Of a stretch of DNA of 64,000 bases, positions 54,378-64,000 are shown in pieces. Position numbers and translations under genes: made by a program. Numbering within the stretch: the first letter of the stretch is position 1; every line of letters begins with the position of its first letter. Source of the DNA: Phymatolithon calcareum (lineage: Eukaryota > Rhodophyta > Florideophyceae > Hapalidiales); assembly GCA_977006965.1 (NCBI GenBank), contig OZ345352.1:930001-994000 (forward strand). Reading direction: 5' to 3'. Under the pieces are notes generated by a model. The model ran no database searches, was not told where the DNA came from, and saw only the letters and a list, made by a program, of their open reading frames with translations.

Positions 54378-55887
54378 ATGGAATTTAGAAGTACACTCAC
54401 ACTCCTGTGTTTATCGCTGTTGCCTCTTCCCCTTCACGCATGTCCAAAATATGTTACCTTTGCGATTGGGAGCTTCAATAACGTCACTTGGCTTCCATCT
54501 GCCTCCGGCGTCGGTCTCACAATTGCAAAGCTGGCTGCTGACAATCACATCGGACCATATGAGTTATGGTATCCCGGTGTACTTGAGCAGGATGTTGTAC
54601 CTGCTGCGGAAGTAGGTGAAACCCCATCGTACTGCGCCATCTCTCCAAGGCGTACTGTGTACTGCTCCACTAGCAGCCCGTCTGGTGCCTTAACTCGTCT
54701 TTCCAAGATTCGCTCACACACCCTTCCGCGCAAGCTGATACTTCGAGTAACGCAGCCAGCGCCGGCAGCGTCACACGTTGCTGTTCTCTACGCACCAGCT
54801 GACACCGGCGACGACCGCGTCCTTGTCGCAGACTATAGAGGCAAGCTCCTCTCATTTATAGCAAAGAACACCGACGTGCGGCATTGGAGCTATCGTGAGT
54901 TCACCATACCTGCATATCTCGCTTCAAACGGACGAATCGGCAAAAAGCGCCACATCCGCACCAGACTGTCGTGTTAGGTAATTGCGATGTGCTCGTCCCA
55001 GACTTTGGGGCAGACGCTGTGCATCGTTTCGGAATTGGTGGGTGGGGCGAGATTCATTGGAATGGAATTCTTCGGTTGGAAATGGGTGATGGACCAAGAC
55101 ATGCTGTCCAGCATCCGAAAATTAAAGATTCCGTTTATGTCGTCAACGAGCTATCTCTGACAATAGTTCGTATCCGCATTAGTAAGTGCGATGGGACTAA
55201 CCAACTCAGTGCTGGGGACTTTGTCAAATGCGAAAGAAATTCGCTTCTTGATGGAACTAATTCTGCGGCTACTGCCGCGGCAATACGCATCAGCGCCGAT
55301 GGAAGATTTTTGTATGCCAGCGTCCGGTATGCAGGAAATTCTACTCCTGGAAGCATTGTTGGGTTCGCCATTGAGGCTGGCGGGAGACTCGGAAACCGGA
55401 TCGGAGTGTGGAGCTCTCAGGGTGTGCACCCGAGAGACTTTTCAATTGTGGAACAGTTTTTTGATGGAACAACGTGTGACAGCTATCTAGCAATTGCGAA
55501 TCTCATGACGCTCTCAGAAAGTCACCGGTGTGCTATATCCAAAGACCAATAATTTTTTGGACTCTAAGCTTTTCCCTCCACCTTCTCTGGAGGAGGGTTT
55601 TTGCAGCTAGGGCTACGACGATAGCAACGAGCTTTTGCGGGCTTTAACGGAGCTACCAAGGTAGTAGCATCTGAAACGCATCTCCCTTACAGTCTTATGA
55701 GTGTTTCTGAGGGCGTTTAATAAATTCAAAATTCAAAAAAAAGAAAATTGCGAATCTCAATTCTGATAATGCAGTATTCGTCAAAAGAGATACGACGACT
55801 GGGGTCGTGGAAAATAGAGTGAGTTACTCTCTAAGCGGTGTCAAAACGCCGACATCCATTCCCGAGTTTTATTCCTACAATTATTGA
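54378..55887 (+). pseudogene. Secreted lactonase (6-phosphogluconolactonase-type beta-propeller), twice broken
   Basis: ATG 54378 begins a signal peptide (MEFRSTLTLLCLSLLPLPLH). The seven-bladed propeller follows: PSYCAISPRR, VLVADYRGKLLSF, the PHPHQ signature, VLVPDFGADAVHRFGI, DGPRHAVQHPKIKDSVYVVN and AAIRISADGRFLYASVRY. These are the blade repeats of the lactonase family that hydrolyses 6-phosphogluconolactone or related lactones. Two breaks exist. A frame change lies at an A5 run, 54942-54946, just before PHPHQ. A 240-bp retro-insert (55506-55745) follows codons for YLAIANL and adds a false end. After the insert's duplicated target the original frame resumes (NSDNAVFVKRDTTTGVVENR) to TGA at 55885-55887, completing the last blade. 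The unbroken protein would have about 425 residues. Being secreted, it is not the cytosolic pentose-phosphate enzyme. Confidence 0.85.
55506..55745 (+). mobile_element. Retro-tail family F inserted in the lactonase gene
   Basis: A perfect 14-bp duplication AATTGCGAATCTCA (55492-55505 and 55746-55759) brackets the insert. Its last 185 bp equal the inverted copy at 49624-49821. It ends GGGCGTTTAATAAATTC and A-rich sequence. It has no ORF of its own. It could be a LINE 3' end or a SINE that shares its partner's tail. Confidence 0.92.
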
Positions 55888-56964
55888 AGCAAACAATAAA
55901 AGCGAATAACAGTTGAATTTTCTAAATTATAAGGACTTATATTCTCGAGCCAATTTTAGTTTCCAAAACCACGTGCAAATTGACAGATTCGCAAAGTATA
56001 CGGGATCATGAATATTCAAGTGCCGGTCTAGCTTATGGGGGCATATTCCCGATTGCACTAACTATGCCTCGAATGAAAACTGCCAAAATGCAGACGCTAG
56101 TCAATCGAACTTGCGGCTTAATATGTTCTTGGGATCCTAAGGTTTAGACCGGAAATATTGCCGATACTTGGAGGAGGATTCTTAGCATCGATATATTGAC
56201 GTCCATGCTGATGAATTCCCAAGGAGCGGGTCGCCCTGTACTACTGCAGCTGCACGTAGATCCTCTTTGGATGGGTTTTCGATTTTTCAGTATCCTTAGT
56301 TTGAAGATTAAAGAACAGATATGCCGGAAAAGAGTAATCAATACTGATTACTGTTTTATCCCTCTCGTACTGCACATCCTTTTCTGGACAAATCTGTCCT
56401 GTTTGGGTCATTCTTATTTTTTGGATACTTCTTGCAGATTTTATTGTTAAAATAATTCAATGATAGTCCATTTCGGGTCTTAAAATCCACCTTTCGGAGT
56501 ATTGACCGCTGTTATTGAGCCCCAGCACCATTTTAATCTACGTTCGTCGTATCCTTAGAGTCTTAGGAATGTTATGTGTGCAGTTTTTCAAAGCATGAGT
56601 GAGTTTTGTTGGATCTATAATGTAGAGAGTGACGTACACAGGAACGAAGCAGTTCAGAAGCTTTACCATCAGAATCATAGAGAGCGCATACATTTTTACA
56701 TCATAAAGTTCTCGGATTGGACGTCCGCTGCAAGGGAAGCACAAAGATGGATAGCTCTGAAGAGCCCCCGCGCTCCTTCGTTGTGCAGGTATGAGCAGGT
56801 CGCACGCCTTGATCGTAGGGCACCTTTATGTTCCGGGGACTTTAGAAGCCGCTATAGCCTACATGCCGTGGAGGAAAGGCACTAGACACCAATAAAGACC
56901 CAGTCTATAGACGTTTTTCTATCTCTGATTTGCCAAAAGTGCGCAGTATCGCATTGTCCACTAT
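55888..56964. other. No recognisable gene
   Basis: AT-rich flank of the lactonase gene. ORFs at 56574-56885 and 56538-56744 overlap on opposite strands and lack motifs. Confidence 0.4.
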
Positions 56965-57447
56965 CTAAGACTCATGGAAGTTGGAATCTTGCCAGTTGTA
57001 CGCTCGTAGAGCACTATTGATCTCCGGTGATGTCCCGTTGCGCGATCCTTCATATACACGGCGAGCATAACCCATGCGACGAGCTAGTATGTACCGCCAA
57101 TGACAGCGGTACACATCAGAACTGTACCTTCCAATCGAATTCATGGAGCTCTCTCTCCAGACCACCTTCTGCGATACGTATTCCTCTGCTCCATGATATG
57201 GCTCTAGTTTTTCTGGGTTGAGAAGTGTCAAGAGCAAAAAAAAGTCCTCAATTGATCCTCCCATTACTCCATCTGCGACTGCCTTCATGATATACATTCC
57301 TATCTGTATGGCGACAGATCGTGAATGCTCTGTTTTGAAGGCCCTAAGGGCATACATGGCTCTCTCGTGGTCTGCCAAAGCTCCTCTCATCATGAAAACA
57401 CATTTCCCATCCAGGCCGCAATGACTTATAGTCAAATGGTAGCTCAT
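56965..57447 (-). CDS. Unrecognised protein, possibly a gene fragment
   Basis: From ATG 57447 the frame codes for about 160 residues to a TAG at 56965-56967. It contains a hydrophobic-amphipathic middle (SVAIQIGMYIMKAVADGVMG, then IEDFFLLLTLLNPEKLEPYH) and an Arg/Tyr-rich C-terminal part (YRCHWRYILARRMGYARRVY). The composition looks like real protein, but I recognise no family. The frame is open for 15 codons upstream of the ATG, back to a TAA. After the TAG it stays open for another 18-19 codons. It may be the remaining part of a larger gene. No partner gene is adjacent. Confidence 0.45.
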   Translation of the reverse strand: MSYHLTISHCGLDGKCVFMMRGALADHERAMYALRAFKTEHSRSVAIQIGMYIMKAVADGVMGGSIEDFFLLLTLLNPEKLEPYHGAEEYVSQKVVWRESSMNSIGRYSSDVYRCHWRYILARRMGYARRVYEGSRNGTSPEINSALRAYNWQDSNFHES

Positions 57448-57904
57448 TAGGTACACAGATGAACCGCAAAGGACACGCAGGCCGAAAAGCTCAGCTTAGG
57501 GGCCACATTCGAATGTATTGCTCGATGTAGAACTGCCGGTATCTTTTTTTCCAGCCGATTTTCTGAAAACGCTTAATAAGACATCCACCTTGAAATAATA
57601 TCCGAACGCGCAACGGCTAACTGTCTACATCATCTGAACGAATAGGCATATTTGGACACGAAAATCGCGGCTTTGCTTGTAGCTTCGCGTACCCTGTGCG
57701 AACTCACTCCAAACTTGTTCAGTACGAGCGCATACACATGGCGAAGGACAGGAAATACTCTATGACGTGTTTCGATGCGCGTGGGCCTCGCAAAAGAATT
57801 ATTTTACTGTGTCCCAATAAACCTCAATTGTAGCAGTACGAGGGGGTTAAAAACATTTTGAAGATTATCGAAATTATTACTGTACTAATCTCAAAGGCGG
57901 GAGC
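57448..57904. other. No recognisable gene
   Basis: AT-rich spacer between the unrecognised ORF and the LINE cluster. Confidence 0.4.
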
Positions 57905-58094
57905 ACGGGTTACTAGTTTTTTATTGCAATTTTTTTAAAGCCCCGCAGTCATACGAATATACGGGCAGGGCTTCCTCAGGTGCTGCCCTCGCTAGGGCGG
58001 CTCTACTCTTATGTCTGGCATTCAATTTGAGACCCTAGCATGTGTTCGGTTGTTTTGATTGCTCTTCGTAGCAGTTTAGAAGGCGCTTCTTCTT

Positions 58095-58902
58095 TCAGTA
58101 CATGTCTTCTTCATGCATACTCTCGATGATACTTTTGCTGAAGAGCAAAAGGTCATCTAATGCCTTCTCAGTTGCCGCTCTGTCGTCTTTCTTGAGTTCA
58201 TAGGCCGACAAGTTGCGATCCAGGGTCTCCGTGTGCTGCCTGACTTTGTTTCCGCATCTATCTGCCATCAGTGTGGTAGACACTTGTGGAAATCTTCCAA
58301 AGGCGTACTGAACCGCCAATAGCCTGTGTTTCAGTTGTGGAAATTTGAGTATTTCAGGGAGTTCTCTTGTCTTGTCATACGGTATTTTCCTCTTTCTCTT
58401 TGATTCAAGGCTCTCTCCTTCCTTTGCCAGGAATGCTGATCGGAGCTCTTCTGCAGATTGGTTCGCTATTATGTGCTTCATCGCTTCATCAAACCGTTCT
58501 CTGGTTTCCATCGCTGTGATTTCGTTACTTGTGTCTTGAAGCTCTTCTGAATTTCTTCTCTCTGGTATTTGCATCAGAAACTTTTATTTCTTCGCCATGG
58601 TCCTTCTCAGCATCTTGAAAGCTAGTGTTTCCCGTCGATGGGAAGCAGATTGGATTCGACATATTAGGCGAAGTCTATCCGTCTTTCCTCGTGCCAGTGG
58701 CCCTAAGACTTGTCTAAAAAAACGTTTGTTCAACTTCCTTGACCGCGCTCTGGACATTTTCTGTCCACGGTGTTAAGTGCATAGCGTGCTCCCAGCGTGG
58801 CTGGATTAATGCCTTGTATACTTGGATGCATTTATGTATGCCAATTCCCTTCTTGAATACCCCTAGTGTACGCAGCTCGTACAGAGCGATCCTAGCCTTC
58901 TT
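58095..58902 (-). pseudogene. Family A LINE, RT C-terminal domain
   Basis: It resumes the family A frame after the nested insert: KKARIALYELRTLGVFKKG, ALIQPRWEHAMHLTPWTENV, then after a stop the basic domain (ESLESKRKRKIPYDKTRELP, RLLAVQYAFGRFPQVSTTLM) to TGA at 58095. The parallel segment in 44333-45115 is about two-thirds identical by eye, so this is a separate subfamily. At least two internal stops or shifts lie at about 58560-58730. Confidence 0.8.
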
Positions 58903-60589
58903 AAGGGGGGGGGGAAATTGTAGGTTTTTATTTTAGAAGCCCTCAGCGCCGGTATTCACCAACACCAGAGCAGCTTCCAGTTCATACTGCCATCTCATTA
59001 CCCAATCAGATCACATTACATTATCATTTCTTCTAACATATGGATTTCCAAGGCCAAAAGTTTGTCAATCGCCGTCTTCGTCCCTTTTCCCCAAGATTAT
59101 TCTGCTCTTGGACTTGTCAAATTTCGTTGTAGAGTTTTCAGATTCTCTTCCGCGACCTCGTTGAAATGTTCAATGTACGACTCTGCTCTTCGCGGTGGAA
59201 AGCGGCCAAAGAACCACTTAACTGCTAGGAGTCGGTGTTTCCTGGATCGAATTTGGAGTACAGGGCTTACTTTCTCCTTAGTATCGACGGTAATTTTTCT
59301 CTCTTTTTCTTCTTCCTTTTCAATCCATTCCTGTCGTCGGCGGTGGCTCTCGTGTTTGTGGGTCACCAGCCCTCGTACGGCTCGCTCGGTACTGCCTCTT
59401 AGGAGCTCATGCTCCTGCAGATAGCGGATATCCCTCTCTGCTTGCTGTATGTCCCCTTCTTTTCCTACGTAATTTGCTTCCTTCTCGATTTCGTCCTTCC
59501 CTCGTATAAGCCTCTGTGCGAAGTGCTCTCCGAGTTGCGCTCTTCTTATCTTTAGTGGAGTAATTCTGCATAGAGCTCGCATTCGGTCGTGCAATCGTTT
59601 CGCGTAGTTACCGAAGGCAACAGAGTAGAACAGACCTTCCGCTTGGTTGATCTGCGCTTCGACTGAGTTTGTCCATGGTGTGAGGTGTATCGCGTACTCC
59701 GATCTGCATTGCGCAAGAGCCTTGTACATTGCTATGTTCTTGGTAGTAGCTAGTCCTTGCGCTTGGACTCCCAGGTCTTTTAGTCCCATGATGATTCCCT
59801 TCGCCGCGTTGATGCGCTTTAGTGTTGCGTGGTGGGTTACTCCCGTGTTGTCGATCGTGGTTCCCAGGTATTCCAGTAGGCGGGTTTCGTGGAGCTCCTG
59901 GCCTGAGAGCCGGAACTTGCGTTTGAATAATCCAGGATAGATAAGCACTTCGCTTTTTCCTTTCTTAGTGTTCCATGTTATTCCATTTTCTGTGGCCCAG
60001 CTCGTCGCCGTATCCAAAAGCCATTGCATGCCATCGGAATTGGCGGCTTGGAGCTGCACGTCGTCCGCGAAAAGTATCGCGGGGTGCTTCGACATATGTC
60101 GAGGTGCTTTTTCCATTGCTAACGCGAATGTGTCCATGAACAAGTTGTAGAAGCAGGGGCTCAGGGGCGATCCTTGGGGGACTCCGCGGTCAATAAGGAG
60201 CCACTTCTTCTCCTCGTCTCCGGCCGTTGTAATCCCGGAGTGTTTGAGCAGGTATCTGACCATCTCCGCTAAGTCTGCGGGTAGGCATTTATGCACACGC
60301 TTCTGGAGTATGTCCCTAGGAACCCGATCGTAAGCCGCCGAGAGATCGAGAACGGCTACAAAGCGGTGTCCCTTCTTCATTGTGCTCGTGGACCTTAGTA
60401 TCGCGAGCTCTGTCCCCTTGTTTCTTTTGAATCCTAATTGGAAGTGGTGAAACTTGTACCGTCTGCGTATCGCCGAGTCCATGGCAGCGTCAATTATTTT
60501 CGGCACTTCGCTTAGGAGCGATATCGGTCTGTAGTTCCCAGCTTCGTGTGTCACTCCTTTCTTGTAAATCGGAATCAGCGTCGCTCTTC
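58903..60589 (-). mobile_element. LINE family B, nested in family A, with RT
   Basis: AGCCTTCTT occurs at 58894-58902 and 60590-60598, a 9-bp duplication of family A coding sequence (LKKA). The 1687-bp insert begins inside the RT fingers and ends GGGCTTCTAAAATAAAAA, CCTACAATTT and a C10 run at its 3' end, a tail unlike those of the other families. Confidence 0.9.
59097..60589 (-). pseudogene. Family B LINE reverse transcriptase
   Basis: Open from the insertion edge for about 495 codons to a TAA at 59097. RT blocks in order: GNYRPISLLSEVPKIIDAAM, LQLGFKRNKGTELAI-like fingers, VAVLDLSAAYDRVPRD (first catalytic Asp), DRGVPQGSPLSPCFYNLFMD, ILFADDVQLQ (FADD catalytic pair), LLEYLGTTIDNTGVT thumb. 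A basic C-terminal domain follows (RRRQEWIEKEEEKERKITVD; HRLLAVKWFFGRFPPRRAES). The TAA replaces a codon that is Glu in the copy at 47465-48002 and removes about 30 residues. The endonuclease is lost by 5' truncation. RT active-site residues are intact. Confidence 0.88.
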
Positions 60590-61774
60590 AGCCTTCTTGA
60601 GGCGTTGCAACATCGATGTATCTGTAACCCCCTCCGGTCCTAGGGATACTCCGAGGTAGGTGACTTCCGCGACATGTGCGAGGGCCTTATTAGCCAGCTG
60701 GAATGTCACGCCCGCTGTCTCATCCGATTCAAGTATCTCGCTTTTTCCTTGTTTCGTGTTCCATGTCATCCCACGTTCTTGGGCCCATTGAGTGGATTTG
60801 TCTAGTAATCCCTGCAGAGCGGAAGGTGATTTCGCTAGGAGAATTACGTCGTCTGCGAAGAGGATTGAAGGAACGTCGGCCCAATCTCTGGGCACTTCTC
60901 CCATGCGTTCCGCAAACTCATCCATGAAGATGTTGTATAGACTTAGACTGAGAGGGGACCCCTGTGGTACTCCTCTGTCCACTTGAAACCAGTTCTTATC
61001 TGTATCTCCGATGGTTGACACCCAGGACGGTGTCAAGAATGCTTCTGTCATAGCGCATAGCTTTGGTGGCAGTACCTTTCTCATTCTGGCCACCAGATGT
61101 TTTCTTGGGACGGTTTCGTATGCAGCCTTGAGGTCCAGTACTGCTACGCACCTTTGCTGGCCTTTCAATAGTTCCGTGGCTCTTAGGATTGCGAGTTCTG
61201 TACTTTTCCCTTTTTGGAACCCGAGTTGGAACCAGTAGTTGGAGTATACCCCGCGGAGCATACTGTCTATTGCCGTTTCAATAGCTTTCCTTGCATGACT
61301 GAGCAGGGATATTGGGCGATAATTTTCAGGTTCGTGGTGTGGTCCCTTCTTGTGAGTAGGTACCAATAGGGCCTTCTGCCAGTACATTGGCATGTCTCCG
61401 CACCTCCGACAGGCTTCCCATAGGGCTGTGAGAACCTCCGCAGTCAGAGGTACGTCTAGATTCAGCACTTCAGATTTGATCTTGTCCACACCTGGGGCTT
61501 TTCCAGTTGGAGACGTTCGAATGGCTTCTTCGTTTGATTCCTTCATTCCTTCGGGACACCGGAATTTCCTGGGGCAAGGTTGCCACTTTTCGGTGCTGTG
61601 GCAAGTTCTCGAAATGTGTTCTGCGAATAATGAATTGTTCATTGGTTTTCCAGTCATCTTGTTGCGAGCTGATCTCCCTTTTATCTTTTTCTTCATCCTG
61701 GCTAGTTGCTTCACTGATGCTGGACCATCTTTCTCTTCGAGTTAAGAGATGTGTTCCTGGTATTGCTCGCTCTT
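60590..61774 (-). pseudogene. Family A LINE reverse transcriptase, N-terminal and palm part
   Basis: The frame holds the pre-RT linker (KQLARMKKKIKGRSARNKMT), the HISRTCHSTEKW block, KAPGVDKIKSEVL, NYRPISLLSHARKAIETAID, AVLDLKAAYETVPRKHL (first Asp), DRGVPQGSPLSLSLYNIFMD and ILFADDVILLAKSP. It stops at the nested family B insertion (LQRLKKA). Just upstream, the same frame contains TGA and TAA within about 15 codons (61740-61775). Confidence 0.85.
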
Positions 61775-62823
61775 TCACTGGTTGACTTTGGTTCTCACTT
61801 GATACTTGCATTCGAAATATCGGTCCCAGTGTTCTGATGATTTAGATTGTCTAGCTCGCTTGTATAGTTTCTTTCGCTTCAGGGCCAGTTTGTCCAGTTC
61901 GGCGCTCCAAAACGGTTTGTAGCGCGAAGGAATTCGTTTTTTACCCTCCGAGTGCCACACCAGGTCTTCACTAATTTCTTGTGCCAGTGATGCAGTTGCC
62001 GTGCGGTGTCGCACTGCTGGAGTCCCGCTATGATTCCGGGCAGTTCCGCACGATACTTCAGACGCACGTTTTCTTGTTTCGTCTTCTGACGCGTTTTTGA
62101 GCGGATATCCACTATCTTCCTGAAGATATCCTCCACTTGTTCCGGGGTGGGGCGTCTCTGCAGTTCTTGAATAAGTTGTTGCATTTGCTCTTTGATGGTA
62201 ACTTTCGTTTTTGTGCCCGCCCAGTCCCGTACACTGACTGGTCTCTTGGACTGGCTACCATCGCGTTCCTGTCGGCTTCTGAGACGAGTGCATACTGGTC
62301 GGTGTTGTGTACTCCCTGTCCAGATATTTTTCGGTGAATTTGGAGTGGAGGTCGTTATTCCTTTCGAGACAAAGAAGTCATATTGCTGCTGTATTTCTTT
62401 GTCTGAAATGTGGGGCCCTTGCTGGTACGTATATACCACCACTATTTTCAGGCTTCCCAGTTGTGCGATGATGATTTGGTAGTGAATCCGTGCATGTTTG
62501 AATATAAGCTTGGCTCCAAACTCTGTTCGGAACACTACAGAGGCTCCTCCAAAGTTTCTAGCGGACCCACTCCTTCTCCTTGAGTCACTGTGGTATCTAG
62601 GTCCTTCTGCGGTGACTAGTGCCGGTCTCGGGGCGTTCATTGTGGACATTTCAGTGCGGATACGTGCTTCCGGCCTCATGTGTGTTTCTGCGAGTCCCAT
62701 TACGTCGACTGCATGGACTTTCACCATCCTTTGTAGGTACTCCGGAGTCTCCGGAGATCCCCCTACATTCATCGTTAGTTTGTTTGTTTCTTGCAGGTTA
62801 TTCGAATTACACAAAGTGTACAT
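61775..62823 (-). pseudogene. Family A LINE endonuclease (EEP/APE type) and linker
   Basis: An N-terminal EEP endonuclease starts near ATG 62770: MNVGGSPETPEYLQRMVKVH, VDVMGLAETHMRPEA (the catalytic Glu of the ETH motif), then IIAQLGSLKIVVVYTYQQGP. The rest of the domain, including the usual GDFN and SDH motifs, is missing, so an internal deletion has occurred near 62350. The linker follows (PTPEQVEDIFRKIVDIRSKT). At an A6 run (T6 at about 61938-61943 on the plus strand) the frame shifts into RIPSRYKPFWSAELDKLALK. Confidence 0.75.
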
Positions 62824-62990
62824 TATTCAACATCTAGGTGTCCTCTAAATGTTCCTGATATGGATCCATTCCTGGAACTCGCGTATCTGCTTCGCGCTAG
62901 TACTACTGCACACCACTCCACGGCGACATCCGTGTGCCCTCTTGCGGAACGTTAATTTTTTCCTTGCTTGTGACAGGACTCGAACAGGCG
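62790..62990 (-). repeat. Possible SINE or LINE 5' region
   Basis: About 200 bp similar to 53785-53965, with GTTGAGGTCGCCTGTTCGAG (B-box-like) at its head and CCTGCAAGAAACAAACAAAC at its tail, directly before the family A endonuclease start. It may be a SINE beside the LINE, or the LINE's own 5' UTR from which the SINE took its body. Confidence 0.4.
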
Positions 62991-62991
62991 A

Positions 62992-64000
62992 CCTCAACAG
63001 AACTAGAAAACGCACACCGGCACGCTATAAGTCATTTTGGAATACAGAGCTTGACAAAATGGCACTGAATCGGAAGAAACTTTACCGGAAAGCCAGATCA
63101 TCCCGATCACCGGAAGACTGGGGCCGTTACCACGAGTGTAAGTACCAAATCAGAACCTTGGTGAACAAGAAGAAGAAAGAGCAGTATCAAGAATACATCG
63201 CCGAGCTCGAGGAGAAGGATGGACCAGCGGCTTTGAAGCAACTTGCCAAGATGAAAAAGAAAATTCGAAGAAGAAAGCTAAGAAACGAGATGAAAGGAAG
63301 CCCCATGAATTGCGCGAAATTCTCAGCCCATATCTCAGCGACATGCCATAGCACCGAAAAGTGGCAACCCGGACTAAGAAAATTCTCCTGTACAGAGGAC
63401 ATGAGGACAAAAATTGAAGCGGCTATCCGTAAAGCACCAAACGGAAAGGCACCAGGCTTAGACGAGGTGAAGGCTGAAATGCTAAAAGTCGATATATCGC
63501 TCAACGCCGAAGTGCTTACAGCCTTGTGGGAGGCCTGCGGGAGGTGAGGAGACACGCCTCTGCACTGGCAGAAAGCGCTCCTCGTCCCAATACACAAGAA
63601 GGGGGCATATGAGGACCCCGGAAACTACCGACCGATTTCTTTGCTGAGCCACGCAAGGAAAATTATTGAGACAGCTATCGATATGAAGCTGCGCACAGTA
63701 TACGCAAACCACTGGTATCAGCTTGGGTTCCAAAAGGGGAAGAGCACTGAACTGGCCATCCTAAGAGCTACTGAGCTACTAAAAGAGGATCAGAGATGTG
63801 TAGCAGTATTGGACCTTAAGGCTGCCTACGACACAGTACCGAGAGTACACTTGGTGAACAGAATGAGACAAGTACTGCCCAAGGAGATCTGCGCAATGGC
63901 AGAGGCGTTCTTGACACCATCCTGGGTAGCAACAATTGGTGATGCGAACAGGAACTGGTTTCTAGTGGACAGGGGAGTCCCACAAGGGTCCCCTCTCAGT
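62992..64000 (+). mobile_element. LINE family A, copy running off the right edge
   Basis: Plus-strand copy in head-to-head arrangement with the previous one. It starts inside the pre-RT linker and ends at the window edge within the VPQGSPLS motif. The last 60 bases are the same as the start of the copy at 43897, so the two belong to one subfamily. Confidence 0.85.
62992..64000 (+). pseudogene. Family A LINE reverse transcriptase, partial, one TGA
   Basis: The frame reads RTPARYKSFWNTELDKMALN, KARSSRSPEDWGRYHECKYQ, HISATCHSTEKWQP, APGLDEVKAEML, and meets a TGA at 63545-63547 where the sister copy has Cys (RRCGDMP). It continues in frame: GNYRPISLLSHARKIIETAI, QLGFQKGKSTELAILRATEL, AVLDLKAAYDTVPRVHLVNR (catalytic Asp) and NWFLVDRGVPQGSPLS at the edge. 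The ORF start codon at 62849 lies outside the element. The single TGA is the only visible defect in this part. Confidence 0.85.

Larger units (their letters stand above)
57905..62823 (-). mobile_element. LINE family A (second subfamily), near full length, split by a nested LINE
   Basis: Reading leftwards: an endonuclease ORF from about 62820, a linker, RT, then, beyond the nested family B element (58903-60589), the C-terminal domain and a 3' UTR ending GCTTTAAAAAAATTGCAATA and AAAAAC near 57910. It is the most complete LINE here. It has several lesions (two frame changes and two stops before RT, more in the C-terminal half), so it is dead. Confidence 0.85.

Noticed and set aside
1-64000. CRISPR arrays, bacterial operons or rRNA genes
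   Set aside because: No regularly spaced repeats, no operon-like gene spacing of host genes and no rRNA-like sequence were seen. The content is eukaryotic.

Overview
The window looks like nuclear DNA of a eukaryote with few introns. Every recognisable host gene reads as one uninterrupted coding block, with no splice structure needed. These genes sit in a sea of transposable elements, mostly LINE retrotransposons. A compact-gene, LINE-rich genome with a secreted alpha carbonic anhydrase and a KDZ/Zisupton transposon would suit a multicellular red alga, but that is inference and no gene here fixes the lineage.

Host genes, left to right: a multi-pass membrane protein of unknown role (4725-6298, probably frameshifted in a T run); NSE4, a kleisin subunit of the SMC5/6 DNA-repair complex (minus strand, 12403 down to 7513, split by a transposon and carrying an in-frame TAG); a secreted alpha carbonic anhydrase (19492-20340, intact); two paralogous secreted basic Cys-rich proteins (25578-26204 with one in-frame TAG, and 42539-43237 intact); a secreted protein with five Kazal-like Cys repeats behind a Ser/Pro/Lys stalk (50008-51171); a secreted lactonase of the 6-phosphogluconolactonase fold (54378-55887, broken by a frameshift and a retro-insertion); and an unrecognised ORF (56965-57447).

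Mobile DNA: a decayed pogo-like element with 23-bp inverted ends and a TA duplication (2112-4006); a DIRS-order tyrosine-recombinase retroelement with split direct repeats and no reverse transcriptase (7612-11558), inserted in NSE4; a KDZ/Zisupton-type DNA transposon with a SWIM-finger transposase and a Ulp1-like protease (29812-38062); and at least four LINE families with coding sequence. Family A has an APE-type endonuclease and RT; family B has RT; family C has RNase H; family H has only a pre-RT linker. Many very short 3' tails of LINEs are also present, several with clear 10-16 bp target-site duplications. The right end is a LINE cluster (57905-64000) with one LINE nested in another.

The main themes are two host genes caught with identifiable insertions whose original reading frames can be followed across the insert; recurrent single in-frame TAG codons in otherwise open genes; and a 3'-terminal motif (GGGCTTTTAAATAAA-like) shared by many of the LINE and retro-tail families. 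Coordinates of repeat edges read by eye may be off by one or two bases.
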